64,000 nucleotides of DNA from Candidatus Saccharimonadota bacterium (GCA_017652765.1 JAGCAJ010000011.1:1-64000); one strand, 5' to 3'; counted from the stretch's first letter, positions 14,501 to 23,963 are shown. Numbers and translations are program-made. The notes: generated by a model not told the origin, from the sequence alone.

Positions 14501-15657
14501 TGGCAATTCTAGGGATTGACGAAGTTGGAAGAGGCCCTTGGGCAGGGCCTCTTGTTGTTGGAGCTTGCGTTCTGAATTCCCGTTTTGACGAAAAGGAAAA
14601 CGAGATCGAAGCAGAAACTTGGCAAGACGAGCTAAACGATTCCAAAAAACTCACCGCCAAAAAACGTGAAAACCTCGCACCAATCATTAAAGAAAAAGCC
14701 AAAGCGACGGGCCTTGGTTGGGCATCATCAAGGGAACTAGATAGCATCGGCTTAGCCGAGGCTCTAAAGCTTGCCACTCGTCGCGCCGTTTGCGAGCTAA
14801 TCAAAAAGTCAAACGGCGTTAAACTAGACGAAAATACTCTAAAAAATCTACCAGAAAAGCTACCTTTTGACGAAATCATCATTGATGGCACATCTAATTT
14901 CTTAAAAGGCACCGATCTAGAAAACCTAGTTTCTGTCCTTCCAAAGGCCGATGCCAAGATTAAGGAGGTCTCCGGCGCCTCTATCATCGCCAAAGTCGCC
15001 CGTGATAATTACATGGTTAGTCTTGCCGAAAAATACCCCGGCTATGGCTTTGAAAAACACGTCGGCTATGGCACCGCGCTCCACAAAAAGGCCCTAACAG
15101 AACTTGGCCCCTGCCCCGAACATCGCCATTCGTTCAAGCCAGTGTATGAAGCGTGGCAAAGCTTCTCCAAGGAAGATAAGCGACGCCACGAGGAGCGTCA
15201 CAGCGAGCGATACCCCTGTGACGACAGGGGTAGCGCGTGGCGTTTCCGAGGAGGAGCTTTGCACGCTTCGTCTATGAGTGCCCGTGGCGCGCGTGCGAGA
15301 CTCGCTGGCTATTATGCTGAAGGTATCGTTGCAGATTACCTGAAGCGCCAGGGCCACACAATTATTGCTAGAAACTACAAGACTAAATTCTACGAAATTG
15401 ACATCGTCTCCGCAACAACCGACCACATTTATTTTACAGAAGTAAAATACAGACAAACCGATTCTCACGGCGCCCCGCTTGACTTCATCGATGCCAAGAA
15501 AAAACAAAAAATCACCTTCGCATCAAACGCTTTTATGCAATTTTTAAGCAAAAAATTAAACCGCGATTTAGATGATATGCCGTCGCCAATTCTCGCCGTC
15601 GCCTCCGTTTCTGGCCCAGACTTCAAGTTGGACAAGTGGCTAGAGTTGGTGGTATAA
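14500..15657 (+). CDS. rnhB: RNase HII fused to YraN-type endonuclease
   Basis: Residues 1-215 are RNase HII: catalytic D7-E8 in GIDEVGRGPWAGPL, SKKLTAKKRE, DGTSNF and KVARDNYM. It removes RNA from RNA-DNA hybrids and ribonucleotides from DNA. Residues 259-385 are a YraN/UPF0102 domain (GYYAEGIVADYLKRQGHTII, then EIDIVSATTD and FTEVKYR), a Holliday-junction-resolvase-like fold. The ATG at 15274 could also start YraN alone. The linker (residues about 228-250, RRHEERHSERYPCDDRG...) is encoded by a 61-bp inverted repeat. These genes are adjacent in many bacteria, but fusion is unusual. Confidence 0.88.
   Translation: MAILGIDEVGRGPWAGPLVVGACVLNSRFDEKENEIEAETWQDELNDSKKLTAKKRENLAPIIKEKAKATGLGWASSRELDSIGLAEALKLATRRAVCELIKKSNGVKLDENTLKNLPEKLPFDEIIIDGTSNFLKGTDLENLVSVLPKADAKIKEVSGASIIAKVARDNYMVSLAEKYPGYGFEKHVGYGTALHKKALTELGPCPEHRHSFKPVYEAWQSFSKEDKRRHEERHSERYPCDDRGSAWRFRGGALHASSMSARGARARLAGYYAEGIVADYLKRQGHTIIARNYKTKFYEIDIVSATTDHIYFTEVKYRQTDSHGAPLDFIDAKKKQKITFASNAFMQFLSKKLNRDLDDMPSPILAVASVSGPDFKLDKWLELVV
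15183..15243. repeat. Palindromic element inside the RnhB-YraN linker
   Basis: Outer arms ACGCCACG (15183-15190) and CGTGGCGT (15236-15243). Inner arms TACCCCTGT (15211-15219) and ACAGGGGTA (15224-15232) around GACG. It is read through in frame. This resembles protein-coding palindromic elements such as the Rickettsia RPE. Confidence 0.6.
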
Positions 15658-15666
15658 TATACTAAT

Positions 15667-17436
15667 ATGTTCAAACTCTTAAAGAACCTAAAAAAGCGCG
15701 ACATTCTGCTATTCCTAGTTGTGGTAGCAGGTATTTGTTTCCAGGTTTGGCTCGATCTAAAACTCCCGGACTACATGTCAGAAATTACCCGCTTAGTCCA
15801 GACCGAAGGCAGCGAATTTTCTGCCATTATATATAACGGTGCTATGATGATGGCCTGCGCATTCGGGAGTCTTGCTGGCGCATTTCTAGTCGGGTATTTG
15901 ACCGCCAACATTTCTGCTAGCTTTTCAAAAAACGTTAGAAAAACCCTATTCTCCAAAGTAGAAAACTTAAGTATGGCCGAAATCAAAAAGTTTTCCGTTG
16001 CCTCGCTTATTACCCGTACTACTAATGACATTACCCAGGTCCAAATGTTCCTCGCTATGGGTATGCAAATGCTAATCAAGGCTCCGATTACCGCCGTCTG
16101 GGCAGTTACCAAAATATTGAATAAATCTTGGGAATGGAGCACTGCCACAGCTGTCACGGTAGTGATTCTACTTTCTATTGTTATTACTATTATGGTTATC
16201 GTCATCCCCCGTTTTAAAATTATCCAAAAACTCACCGACCGCCTTAACGATGTCACGCGTGAGAATCTTACTGGTATCCGCGTCGTCCGCGCGTTTAACG
16301 CAGAGAGATACGAAGAGAAAAAGTTCAAAAAAGCTAACGACGATTTAACCGATACCCAAATTTTTGTCCAACGTATGCTCTCGATTTTGAGCCCTACGAT
16401 TTTCTTCTTTATGCATTCTATTACGGTCGTGATTTATGTCATCGGCACTTACCTAATTAGCGACGCCGACCAAATGGGCAAGCTCACGATTTTTTCCAAC
16501 ATGGTAGTTTTTTCTAGCTACGCTATGCAGGTTATCATGTCATTTCTCATGCTCGCCTTTACATTTATGATGATTCCGCGCGCCCAAGTTTCTGCCGTCC
16601 GCATTAACGAGGTTCTAGATACCGACCTCAGTATTAAGGAAGGGAAACAGAACATAAAACAGACCGCCGAAACCGGTACCGTAGAATTCAAAAACGTCAG
16701 CTTTAAATATCCAGACGCCGAAGAATATATTCTGGAAAATATCTCATTTAAGGCTGAGAAGGGCCAGACTATCGCCTTCATTGGTTCTACTGGTTCTGGT
16801 AAGTCCACTCTAATTAATCTCATTCCGCGTTTCTATGATGCTACCGAAGGTGAAGTTTTAGTTGATGATGTTAACGTAAAGGATTACACTTTTGAATCGC
16901 TTTATAATAAACTCGGCTACATCCCCCAAAAAGCCGTAATGTTCTCTGGTACAGTTTCTTCTAACGTTGGTTTTGGCGACAATGGTAAAGGCAAAATCTC
17001 TCCAGAAAAAATCGTAAATGCCATTAAAGTCGCCCAGGGCGAGGCCTTTGTAAAAAAGCTAGACAAAACCTACTTTGCGCATATCGCGCAGGGTGGTACT
17101 AATGTTTCTGGCGGGCAAAAACAGCGCCTCGCTATCGCCCGCGCCATTGCTCGCGACCCAGAAATCTACATTTTTGACGATTCATTTTCTGCGCTCGACT
17201 ACAAAACCGACGCCGCACTTAGAAAAGCTCTAAAGGCTCATACTAAGAATGCTACTTCTCTCATTGTCGCACAACGCATTGGTACTATTATGAACGCCGA
17301 CCAAATTCTAGTATTAGATCAGGGTAAATGCGTCGGTCAGGGCACTCATTCTGAGCTTCTAAAAACCTGCCCAGTCTATCGCCAAATCGCCGAGTCTCAA
17401 CTTGCTCCAGAAGAATTACAAAAAGGAGGTAAATAA
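15667..17436 (+). CDS. ABC exporter half-transporter, degenerate ATPase site
   Basis: 589 residues: six-helix membrane domain (about 1-310) and nucleotide-binding domain with Walker A GSTGSGKST, Q-loop, signature VSGGQKQR, and Walker B ending IFDDS. The catalytic Glu after Walker B is Asp, as in the non-catalytic partner of heterodimeric exporters such as TM287/288 or BmrCD. It pairs with the next gene, overlapping by one base after a perfect AAAGGAGGT. Exported substrate unknown (drug, lipid or peptide). TATAAT at 15653-15658 lies 8 nt before the ATG, with TGG in front. Confidence 0.9.
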   Translation: MFKLLKNLKKRDILLFLVVVAGICFQVWLDLKLPDYMSEITRLVQTEGSEFSAIIYNGAMMMACAFGSLAGAFLVGYLTANISASFSKNVRKTLFSKVENLSMAEIKKFSVASLITRTTNDITQVQMFLAMGMQMLIKAPITAVWAVTKILNKSWEWSTATAVTVVILLSIVITIMVIVIPRFKIIQKLTDRLNDVTRENLTGIRVVRAFNAERYEEKKFKKANDDLTDTQIFVQRMLSILSPTIFFFMHSITVVIYVIGTYLISDADQMGKLTIFSNMVVFSSYAMQVIMSFLMLAFTFMMIPRAQVSAVRINEVLDTDLSIKEGKQNIKQTAETGTVEFKNVSFKYPDAEEYILENISFKAEKGQTIAFIGSTGSGKSTLINLIPRFYDATEGEVLVDDVNVKDYTFESLYNKLGYIPQKAVMFSGTVSSNVGFGDNGKGKISPEKIVNAIKVAQGEAFVKKLDKTYFAHIAQGGTNVSGGQKQRLAIARAIARDPEIYIFDDSFSALDYKTDAALRKALKAHTKNATSLIVAQRIGTIMNADQILVLDQGKCVGQGTHSELLKTCPVYRQIAESQLAPEELQKGGK

Positions 17437-19220
17437 TGCCAGGACCAATTCGTGGCGAAGTAGAAAAAGCCAAGAATTTCAAAGTCGCCATCACGCGCAT
17501 GATTAAGGAACTTAAACCTTTTTATATTCCATCATTTTTTGCTACGCTTTTTGCTTCCGTTGGCTCCATCATTGCCATTATCACGCCAAACAAATTATCC
17601 GAACTTACCGACGAAATCACTAATGGCCTCACCGGTCAAATGAATTTTGACGCGGTCTGGAGTATCGTTATTGTTGTTGCGATTCTCTTTGTTACGAGCC
17701 TAGTTTTTGAAATTATTGAAGCTTTCCTTATGACGGATGTTTCTAATAACTTTGCTCGGCTCCTCCGCACCCAAATTTCCGAAAAAATCAATCGCCTCCC
17801 GCTCAAATTCTTTGATAATCATCAAACCGGCGACACGCTTTCTCGCGTTACCAATGACGTTGATTCTGTCGCTCAGAGTCTTAACGAATCTTTATCTACT
17901 TTAGTCTCCGCGGTTACTTTGTTAGTCGGTGTAATTATTATGATGTTTGTCACGAACGGCATTATGGCAATCACCTCGATTATCTCCGGTCTGATTGGTT
18001 TCTTCTTTGTCTTTATCGTGCTTAAACGTTCGCAAAAATATTTCACCATGCGACAAAAAGAGCTAGGCAATCTAAACTCCCACATTGAAGAAATTTATTC
18101 TGGTCTTAACGTTGTTCGTGCTTATAATGGCAAAAAAGAATCCGACCAAGAATTTGATAAATTAAATAAAAAAGTTTACGACGCTAACCGTAAGTCTCAA
18201 TTCCTCTCCGGCCTCATGCCACCAATGATGGGATTTATTGGTAACCTTGGCTATGTCGCGGTCTGTGTTGTTGGTGCAATCATGGTTATGAATCATGCCA
18301 TTACATTCGGTTCCATCATCGCCTTTATTATCTACGTCCGTATGTTCACTTCGCCACTTTCCCAAATCGCCCAGGCTTTGAACTACTTACAGCTTTCTGC
18401 CGCCGCCTCCGAGCGTGTCTTTGAATTCCTAGACACCAAAGAAATGCCGGACCAAAAAGATGCCACTATGCGTCTAGACAAAGATAAAGTCAAAGGCAAG
18501 ATTGAATTCAAGAATGTTAAATTCGGCTACAAAAAAGACCAGCTCATTATCAAAGATTTTTCTGCCAGTATTAAACCCGGACAGAAAATTGCTATCGTCG
18601 GTCCGACCGGTGCTGGCAAGACCACCATGGTAAATCTTCTCATGAAATTTTATGATATCAATTCCGGTAGCATTTCAATTGACGACGTTCCGATTAATAA
18701 ACTTACTCGCGAAAATGTCCACGAATTATTCACTATGGTTTTGCAGGACACCTGGCTATTTTCTGGCACGATTAAAGAAAACATTGTCTACAACCGCACT
18801 CACATTTCTGACGCGCGCGTTAAAGAAGTCTGCGATACTATTGGTCTAACACATTTTATCAAAACCCTTCCACACGGATTTAATTCCGAAATTTCCGAAA
18901 ACGAGTCCGTCTCCGCCGGCCAACGTCAGCTTCTCACTATCGCTCGTGGTATGGTAGAAGATGCCCCGTTCCTTATCCTCGACGAAGCCACTTCTAGCGT
19001 TGATACGCGCACAGAAGAATTAGTCCAAAAAGCCATGGACAAACTCATGCAGGGAAGGACCTCATTCATTATCGCGCACCGTCTTTCCACCATTAAAAAT
19101 GCTGATTTAATTCTCGTCATGAAAGACGGTAACATTGTCGAATCCGGCAAGCACAAAGAGCTAATCGAAAAGAACGGTTTCTACGCCGAACTCTACAACT
19201 CCCAATTCCAAAATGCTTAA
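17436..19220 (+). CDS. ABC exporter half-transporter, catalytic partner
   Basis: 594 residues with the same layout as the upstream gene: membrane domain to about 330, Walker A GPTGAGKTT, Walker B LILDEATSSVD with intact catalytic Glu, H-loop IIAHRLSTI. The signature is VSAGQRQ rather than LSGGQ, as often seen opposite the degenerate site. Together with the preceding subunit it forms an asymmetric inner-membrane exporter. Starts with ATGCCAGG directly at the stop of its partner. Confidence 0.92.
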   Translation: MPGPIRGEVEKAKNFKVAITRMIKELKPFYIPSFFATLFASVGSIIAIITPNKLSELTDEITNGLTGQMNFDAVWSIVIVVAILFVTSLVFEIIEAFLMTDVSNNFARLLRTQISEKINRLPLKFFDNHQTGDTLSRVTNDVDSVAQSLNESLSTLVSAVTLLVGVIIMMFVTNGIMAITSIISGLIGFFFVFIVLKRSQKYFTMRQKELGNLNSHIEEIYSGLNVVRAYNGKKESDQEFDKLNKKVYDANRKSQFLSGLMPPMMGFIGNLGYVAVCVVGAIMVMNHAITFGSIIAFIIYVRMFTSPLSQIAQALNYLQLSAAASERVFEFLDTKEMPDQKDATMRLDKDKVKGKIEFKNVKFGYKKDQLIIKDFSASIKPGQKIAIVGPTGAGKTTMVNLLMKFYDINSGSISIDDVPINKLTRENVHELFTMVLQDTWLFSGTIKENIVYNRTHISDARVKEVCDTIGLTHFIKTLPHGFNSEISENESVSAGQRQLLTIARGMVEDAPFLILDEATSSVDTRTEELVQKAMDKLMQGRTSFIIAHRLSTIKNADLILVMKDGNIVESGKHKELIEKNGFYAELYNSQFQNA

Positions 19221-19228
19221 AAATATGT

Positions 19229-19240
19229 TATAATATATAT
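19229..19240 (+). promoter_or_regulatory. Leaderless promoter of the NifS-MnmA gene
   Basis: TGT-TATAAT at 19229-19234, then six bases and ATG at 19241. The upstream gene ends at 19220, so the whole promoter fits in 20 bp. Confidence 0.75.
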
Positions 19241-21463
19241 ATGATATATTTGGATCACGCATCAGCTACTCCAATGAAAAAACAGGTGATAGATGCTATG
19301 GCCCCGTTTTTTGCGGACCAGTTTTTTAATCCGTCTGCGCCATATCTTCCAGCTAAGCGTGTCCGCGAAATTTACGAAAACGCCAAGGATGATATTGCCC
19401 ACACTATCGGCGCCAAAGGTAATGATATTATTATTACAGCCGGCGCGACGGAGGCTAATAATCTAGCGTTTTCTGCAGTTCAAAATTCTGAAGTCCTAGT
19501 CCTAGAAACTGAGCATGCTTCCGTTTTGAATCTCGCCAAAAACTATAAATACCAGACAATCAAAGTCGACAAGAACGGTCGGATTGACCTCAAAGATTTT
19601 CAAAAAAAGCTGACAGAAAAAGTTGGTTTTGTTTCTGTTTCTCTAGCTAATAACGAGCTTGGCACTATTCAGCCAATCACAGAAATATCGGAAATTATCC
19701 GTACAGAAAAACAAAAGCGTCTATCGCTCGATAATCCGCTTCCGCTTATTTTTCATACTGACGCTTCTCAGGCACAGAATTTAATTAATATCAATGTTAC
19801 ACGTCTTGGCGCAGATTTAATGACGATTAACTCCGCCAAAGTTTATGGGCCAAAAGGCGTAGGCGCACTATATGTCGCGCATGGTGTTAAGCTAAAACCA
19901 GTATCTTATGGTGGTGGTCAGGAAATGGGGCTTCGCTCCGGTACGGAAAATGTAGCTGGAGTAGTCGGTTTTGCTATGGCCTCTAAACTCGCCAAGGAAC
20001 ATATAAACGGCAACATTAAAAAGTACGAGAAGCTCTCTAAACTTTTCCGCGAAGAGCTAAAGAAAAATCTAGACGGAATTATAGAACCAAAATTTTTAGG
20101 GAATTCTAAGAAACAACTAGTTAATTTTGTACCAGTTTGTTTTCCGGGCGTCGACGCGGAGCGCTTAATTTATATGTTAGAAATGCAAGAAATTTACGCC
20201 TCTACTGGTGCAGCTTGTGCCGCTAGCAAGGGCGAGAAGTCTCACGTACTCTCTGCTATTGGCCTAACTGATACAGAAATTGCTGGCTCCCTCCGCATTA
20301 GTATGGGCGCCGACAATACGGAAGATGACATTAAAATTTCTGCCAAGAAGATTGCCGAAGCGGTTAAGCACGAGCTCACCCGTGTAAATGAGAATACTAA
20401 CAAGAAAACCGTTTTTGTAGGTATGTCTGGTGGTGTAGATTCTAGTGTTTCCGCCAAGCTCTTAAAAGACCAGGACTATCACGTTGTTGGCGTTTATATG
20501 AAAAACTGGAGTCGCGATCTCCCAGGTATGAAATGTCCATGGGCTGACGATCTTTCTGACGCTAAACGTATTGCCGTAAATCTAGATATTGATTTTAAAG
20601 TTTTTGACTTTGAAAAAGATTACAAGCAGAAAGTTGTAGATTATATGCTGGACGAGTTTAAACTTGGTCGCACGCCAAATCCTGATATTATGTGTAACCA
20701 AGAAATTAAGTTTAAATTATTCTATGACGTTGCGCGTGAACAAGGCGCAGATTTCATCGCTACTGGCCACTATGCTAAGACCGACGGCGACAAACTTCTC
20801 CGTGCCAAGGATGAGAACAAAGACCAAACTTATTTCCTGTACCGTATTTCTAAGGACGCTATTGCTCACACAATTTTTCCGCTTGGCGACATGCTAAAAC
20901 CTGATGTAAAAAAGCTAGCAAGTGAATTTGGCTTTCATAATGCATATAAAAAAGAATCTATGGGCGTGTGTTTTGTGGGTGAAGTCGGGATTAAAGATTT
21001 CCTAAAAGAATATGTTAAAGAAAAACGCGGAGAAATTCGTGAAACAGAAACCGACAAAGTAGTCGGGTTCCACGAGGGCGCAATCTTCTATACTGTCGGC
21101 CAGCGTCACGGACTAAATATCGGTGGCGGGCTGCCATACTACGTAACTGGAAAAGATATGAAAAATAACATTGTCTATGTTAGTAAAAACCTCAATAATA
21201 AAAATCTATGGACTAAGGAGCTAAAACTCACGGATGTAATTTTACGCGACAAGCCGTCAGTAAATGTGATGGTGAGATTGCGCCATCGCGCTCCACTAGT
21301 TCCTGCCAAAATTAGCACAAACGACTTAAAAAATAGCAAAAGCGTTTCTGCTACACTAGAATTTGAACAGGAAATTAAAGCTCCAGCCATTGGTCAATCT
21401 GCCGTAATTTATGACGGCAAAAACGCCGAGATTTGTCTCGGCGGTGGGATTATCTCGCGCTAA
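19241..21463 (+). CDS. mnmA: Cysteine desulfurase fused to tRNA 2-thiouridylase MnmA
   Basis: Residues 1-385 are a NifS/IscS-type desulfurase: MIYLDHASATP at the start, PLP-lysine near 200 in NSAKVYGPKGVG (the usual His before Lys is Ala here), catalytic Cys325 in STGAACAASKG. Residues about 391-740 are MnmA: PP-loop SGGVDSSV, NPDIMCNQEIKF and GVCFVGE with the two catalytic cysteines. The desulfurase supplies persulfide sulfur that MnmA inserts at U34 of tRNA-Lys, Glu and Gln. In Bacillus the same pair are neighbours (YrvO-MnmA), and here they are one chain, so sulfur could pass within one protein without TusA-E carriers. Confidence 0.92.
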   Translation: MIYLDHASATPMKKQVIDAMAPFFADQFFNPSAPYLPAKRVREIYENAKDDIAHTIGAKGNDIIITAGATEANNLAFSAVQNSEVLVLETEHASVLNLAKNYKYQTIKVDKNGRIDLKDFQKKLTEKVGFVSVSLANNELGTIQPITEISEIIRTEKQKRLSLDNPLPLIFHTDASQAQNLININVTRLGADLMTINSAKVYGPKGVGALYVAHGVKLKPVSYGGGQEMGLRSGTENVAGVVGFAMASKLAKEHINGNIKKYEKLSKLFREELKKNLDGIIEPKFLGNSKKQLVNFVPVCFPGVDAERLIYMLEMQEIYASTGAACAASKGEKSHVLSAIGLTDTEIAGSLRISMGADNTEDDIKISAKKIAEAVKHELTRVNENTNKKTVFVGMSGGVDSSVSAKLLKDQDYHVVGVYMKNWSRDLPGMKCPWADDLSDAKRIAVNLDIDFKVFDFEKDYKQKVVDYMLDEFKLGRTPNPDIMCNQEIKFKLFYDVAREQGADFIATGHYAKTDGDKLLRAKDENKDQTYFLYRISKDAIAHTIFPLGDMLKPDVKKLASEFGFHNAYKKESMGVCFVGEVGIKDFLKEYVKEKRGEIRETETDKVVGFHEGAIFYTVGQRHGLNIGGGLPYYVTGKDMKNNIVYVSKNLNNKNLWTKELKLTDVILRDKPSVNVMVRLRHRAPLVPAKISTNDLKNSKSVSATLEFEQEIKAPAIGQSAVIYDGKNAEICLGGGIISR

Positions 21464-21464
21464 T

Positions 21465-22454
21465 TTAGACGTTAAATTTAAACTCTACCACGTCACCATC
21501 TTGCATAATATAAGTTTTGCCTTCGGTGCGGAGCTTGCCGGCAGCTTTTACGGCTTGTTCGCTACCGAGCGCCTTTAAGTCGTCATAATTACAAATATTG
21601 GCCGCAATAAATCCGCGTTCAAAATCCGTATGAATCGTACCGGCAGCTTCTGGCGCGGTAGCACCTTGTTTGATGGTCCAAGCACGACATTCTTTTTTGC
21701 CGGCAGTAAGGAAACTCTGTAATCCTAGCGTTTTATACACGGCCTTAATCAGCTCGCCGAGCGCATCGTCTTTTACGCCATAACTTTCTAGAAATTCTTT
21801 TCTCTCGTCACGGTTCATGCCAGACATTTCTTCTTCTAGTTTTGCATTTACAAAAATCGCTTCAGCAGGCTCTACTAGCTTGTGCAATTTTTCTTGTAGA
21901 TCCTTATCCGTCAGGCCATTTTCGTCCACATTAAACATATAAATTACGGGTTTATCGGTTAGGAATGGAATATTTTCGTCATTTGGATCTTTCTTGCGTT
22001 TTGCTTCAATTTTGGCCTTAGTTTCGTCGTCAGCTAGTTGCAATTCTAGATTAATAATATCAATATCGTCTTTGGCCTGTGCAATAATGTCCTCTTCAAT
22101 TTTGTTGTCAGCGCGCACGATGTCATTGTTTACAAATGCTCGCACAACGTGGCAAATTGCTTGACACTCGCGAATATGAGCGAGAAACTTATTGCCGAGC
22201 CCTTCGCCTTTGCTTGCTCCGGCTACTAACCCAGCAATATCTACAAATTCTACTGTTGCTGGCACAATTTTTTCTGTCTCATACATTTTGCCAAGCACAT
22301 CTAGTCTCTCGTCCGGCACCGGCACAATACCAACATTCGGCTCAATTGTCGCAAAAGGATAATTCGCAGCAAGTGCGCCCGCGTTTGTTAATGCATTAAA
22401 AAGTGTTGATTTTCCAACATTTGGTAATCCCACAATTCCGATCTTTAAATTCAA
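21465..22454 (-). CDS. ychF: Ribosome-binding ATPase YchF (Obg family)
   Basis: About 329 residues: G1 [10 protein letters not shown]3 [17 protein letters not shown], the YchF-typical N-x-D region (MFNVDENG) and a C-terminal TGS-like domain ([26 protein letters not shown]). YchF binds the 70S ribosome and hydrolyses ATP, and tunes start-codon choice on leaderless mRNAs in E. coli, which may matter in this genome. The start is TTG. I prefer 22454 (MNLKIGIVG), six bases after AGAAAGG, over TTG 22460. It converges with MnmA, with one base between the stops. TGC-TATAAT at 22486-22491 (minus) is the promoter. Confidence 0.93.
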   Translation of the reverse strand: MNLKIGIVGLPNVGKSTLFNALTNAGALAANYPFATIEPNVGIVPVPDERLDVLGKMYETEKIVPATVEFVDIAGLVAGASKGEGLGNKFLAHIRECQAICHVVRAFVNNDIVRADNKIEEDIIAQAKDDIDIINLELQLADDETKAKIEAKRKKDPNDENIPFLTDKPVIYMFNVDENGLTDKDLQEKLHKLVEPAEAIFVNAKLEEEMSGMNRDERKEFLESYGVKDDALGELIKAVYKTLGLQSFLTAGKKECRAWTIKQGATAPEAAGTIHTDFERGFIAANICNYDDLKALGSEQAVKAAGKLRTEGKTYIMQDGDVVEFKFNV

Positions 22455-22559
22455 AACCAACCTTTCTATCTGTTATTATTGTATAATTATAGCATAATTT
22501 TGCGAGATGAAAAAGCACTTGTTAACGAAATCTACGGTGTTTTTTTGAGGTTAAATTTA

Positions 22560-23531
22560 TTATTTGACAATTTTTTCTGCTTCTAGTTTGCGACGCAATT
22601 CAACTGCCCTGTCTATCTTTTCTTTTCTTGCTTCGTCAAAAAATTTATCGTTATATTCGCCATTTACTTTATCGGTATAAACCCCATCGCGAGAAGTATG
22701 TTCATAACTTAACTTGTGATGCCCGTACCCATAATCTTTTGAATATGCAGCTTCCAATGCTTTTTGCAATTTAGTGTTTGCTCTTGAGGCACTTTGTTCT
22801 GCTTTGGTCTGAGGTTGACGATTAGCTAAATTGTATAATCTGTTGTATTCTTTGTTGCGAAAATTTACATAAAGAGCTTTCTTAAGCTTACCAAATATTC
22901 CATGTTCAATTTCATCTAGTTTGCTTTTAGCTTTACTTCTTTCTTGTTCTAGTGTTGCCTTTTCTGCTTGCTCTGCTTCAATTGTCGTGGATTCTCCAGC
23001 TGCTCTCCAATCGGATTCTGCAGAGATAATATCATCAGCCATACCTAGCGTCAATTCTCTATCCACATATCTATCTTGCCAACCATCTTTATAATTACCA
23101 TTTAATTCTTCATCATGAAAATTTTTTCCAGTAGCGGTTTCATAAATTTGACCAACTATCCTACCCTCCTTACCAGAGTAGCCATTATTATACACTTGTA
23201 GGTTGCCTTTTGCATCATATTCCGCAGCACGACTAGATTTGCCTTCGGCGCTAGTAAAGTTTGAACTTAAATCCATTAGTAAGTCCAAATACTCTTTTGA
23301 GGCTTCTTCAGGAGTTAATTCTTCAACTGATTTCTTTTCAGGTTTTTTAGAGAGAACTTCTAGATGAGTTGAAGTTGCGGATTCTGGTTTTTTAGGTTTA
23401 TCTCGTTCTGCAAGACTTTTTGCTTTATTTGGGTCAAATTTACCACTCATTTCAGTTAGGACTTCGAGATGGCTTGCTACTCCTGCATTTTCAGCGGACT
23501 TTTCACCGCCAGTTTTAAGTGTTTCTGACAT
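22560..23531 (-). CDS. Lineage-specific hydrophilic protein behind a structured leader
   Basis: A 323-residue charged protein without signal peptide or membrane segment. The first 70 residues hold two copies of a short motif, SHLEVLTEM and THLEVLSKK, separated by about 35 residues. The remainder is helical and Lys/Glu-rich with likely coiled coil (EAEQAEKATLEQERSKAKSK). No known family recognised. The ribosome-binding site GGAGG lies at 23537-23541. Nearly 200 nt of folded leader precede it, so it is probably regulated at the RNA level. A role cannot be assigned. Confidence 0.6.
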   Translation of the reverse strand: MSETLKTGGEKSAENAGVASHLEVLTEMSGKFDPNKAKSLAERDKPKKPESATSTHLEVLSKKPEKKSVEELTPEEASKEYLDLLMDLSSNFTSAEGKSSRAAEYDAKGNLQVYNNGYSGKEGRIVGQIYETATGKNFHDEELNGNYKDGWQDRYVDRELTLGMADDIISAESDWRAAGESTTIEAEQAEKATLEQERSKAKSKLDEIEHGIFGKLKKALYVNFRNKEYNRLYNLANRQPQTKAEQSASRANTKLQKALEAAYSKDYGYGHHKLSYEHTSRDGVYTDKVNGEYNDKFFDEARKEKIDRAVELRRKLEAEKIVK

Positions 23532-23724
23532 AATTACCTCCAGCGGAATCCGCTTATTATTTTTATAATCTCCAAAACCAAGTGGAACACTCGTTATGGA
23601 GTGTTCTGAACTTCATTTTCTACAGTAAGTAATTAAACCAACTGGAGCGAGTGCTCCACGCAGGGTTTAATTCTTTGCGTGCCTTGTTTAGAGGTAACTT
23701 ACAATAGAATTGAAATTCAGAACA
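23532..23724 (-). ncRNA. Pseudoknot-capable structured 5' leader
   Basis: Minus-strand RNA starting at about 23724. Helices in plus coordinates: P1 23602-23610/23716-23724 (9 bp), P2 23625-23630/23697-23702 (6 bp), P3 23631-23639/23664-23672 (9 bp), an inner hairpin 23643-23648/23653-23658, and a pseudoknot 23657-23662/23676-23681 joining the P3 loop to the strand outside. A terminal hairpin 23585-23592/23599-23606 (8 bp) shares five bases with P1, so the two exclude each other. A last hairpin 23542-23546/23550-23554 touches the ribosome-binding site. This is the logic of a riboswitch. I do not recognise the class. Confidence 0.6.
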
Positions 23725-23729
23725 ATTAA

Positions 23730-23738
23730 ATTATATCA
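23730..23738 (-). promoter_or_regulatory. Extended -10 promoter of the structured leader
   Basis: Minus strand TGA-TATAAT with the hexamer at 23730-23735. The predicted first nucleotide (23723-23724) coincides with the start of helix P1. No clear -35. Confidence 0.65.
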
Positions 23739-23767
23739 TAATAAGCCTATAAAAAATATTTTGCTAC

Positions 23768-23917
23768 CTAGATTATATTGCCAGAAACTAAATCTGCATC
23801 TTTGCTGTAGACTCTTTTTCTTACCTTATTTATGTACGAATTAGAAAAGCCACGCTTTCCGTGGTCTGGTTTTGATAGTCGAACTTTAATGGAGAATGGT
23901 ATATATGGAGTCATTGG
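23768..23917 (-). CDS. Possible 49-residue basic protein
   Basis: ATG at 23917 opens MTPYIPFSIKVRLSKPDHGK, then RGFSNSYINKVRKRVYSKDA and a stop at 23768. Composition is protein-like (basic, few rare codons), but there is no strong ribosome-binding site and no recognised family. It may be the end of a degraded gene in the 600-bp low-content region 23532-24136. Confidence 0.25.
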   Translation of the reverse strand, partial: PMTPYIPFSIKVRLSKPDHGKRGFSNSYINKVRKRVYSKDADLVSGNII

Positions 23918-23963
23918 TTGGTTTAGAAATTCAAGATTCCAATTTTCAAATTCATATCTGTAA

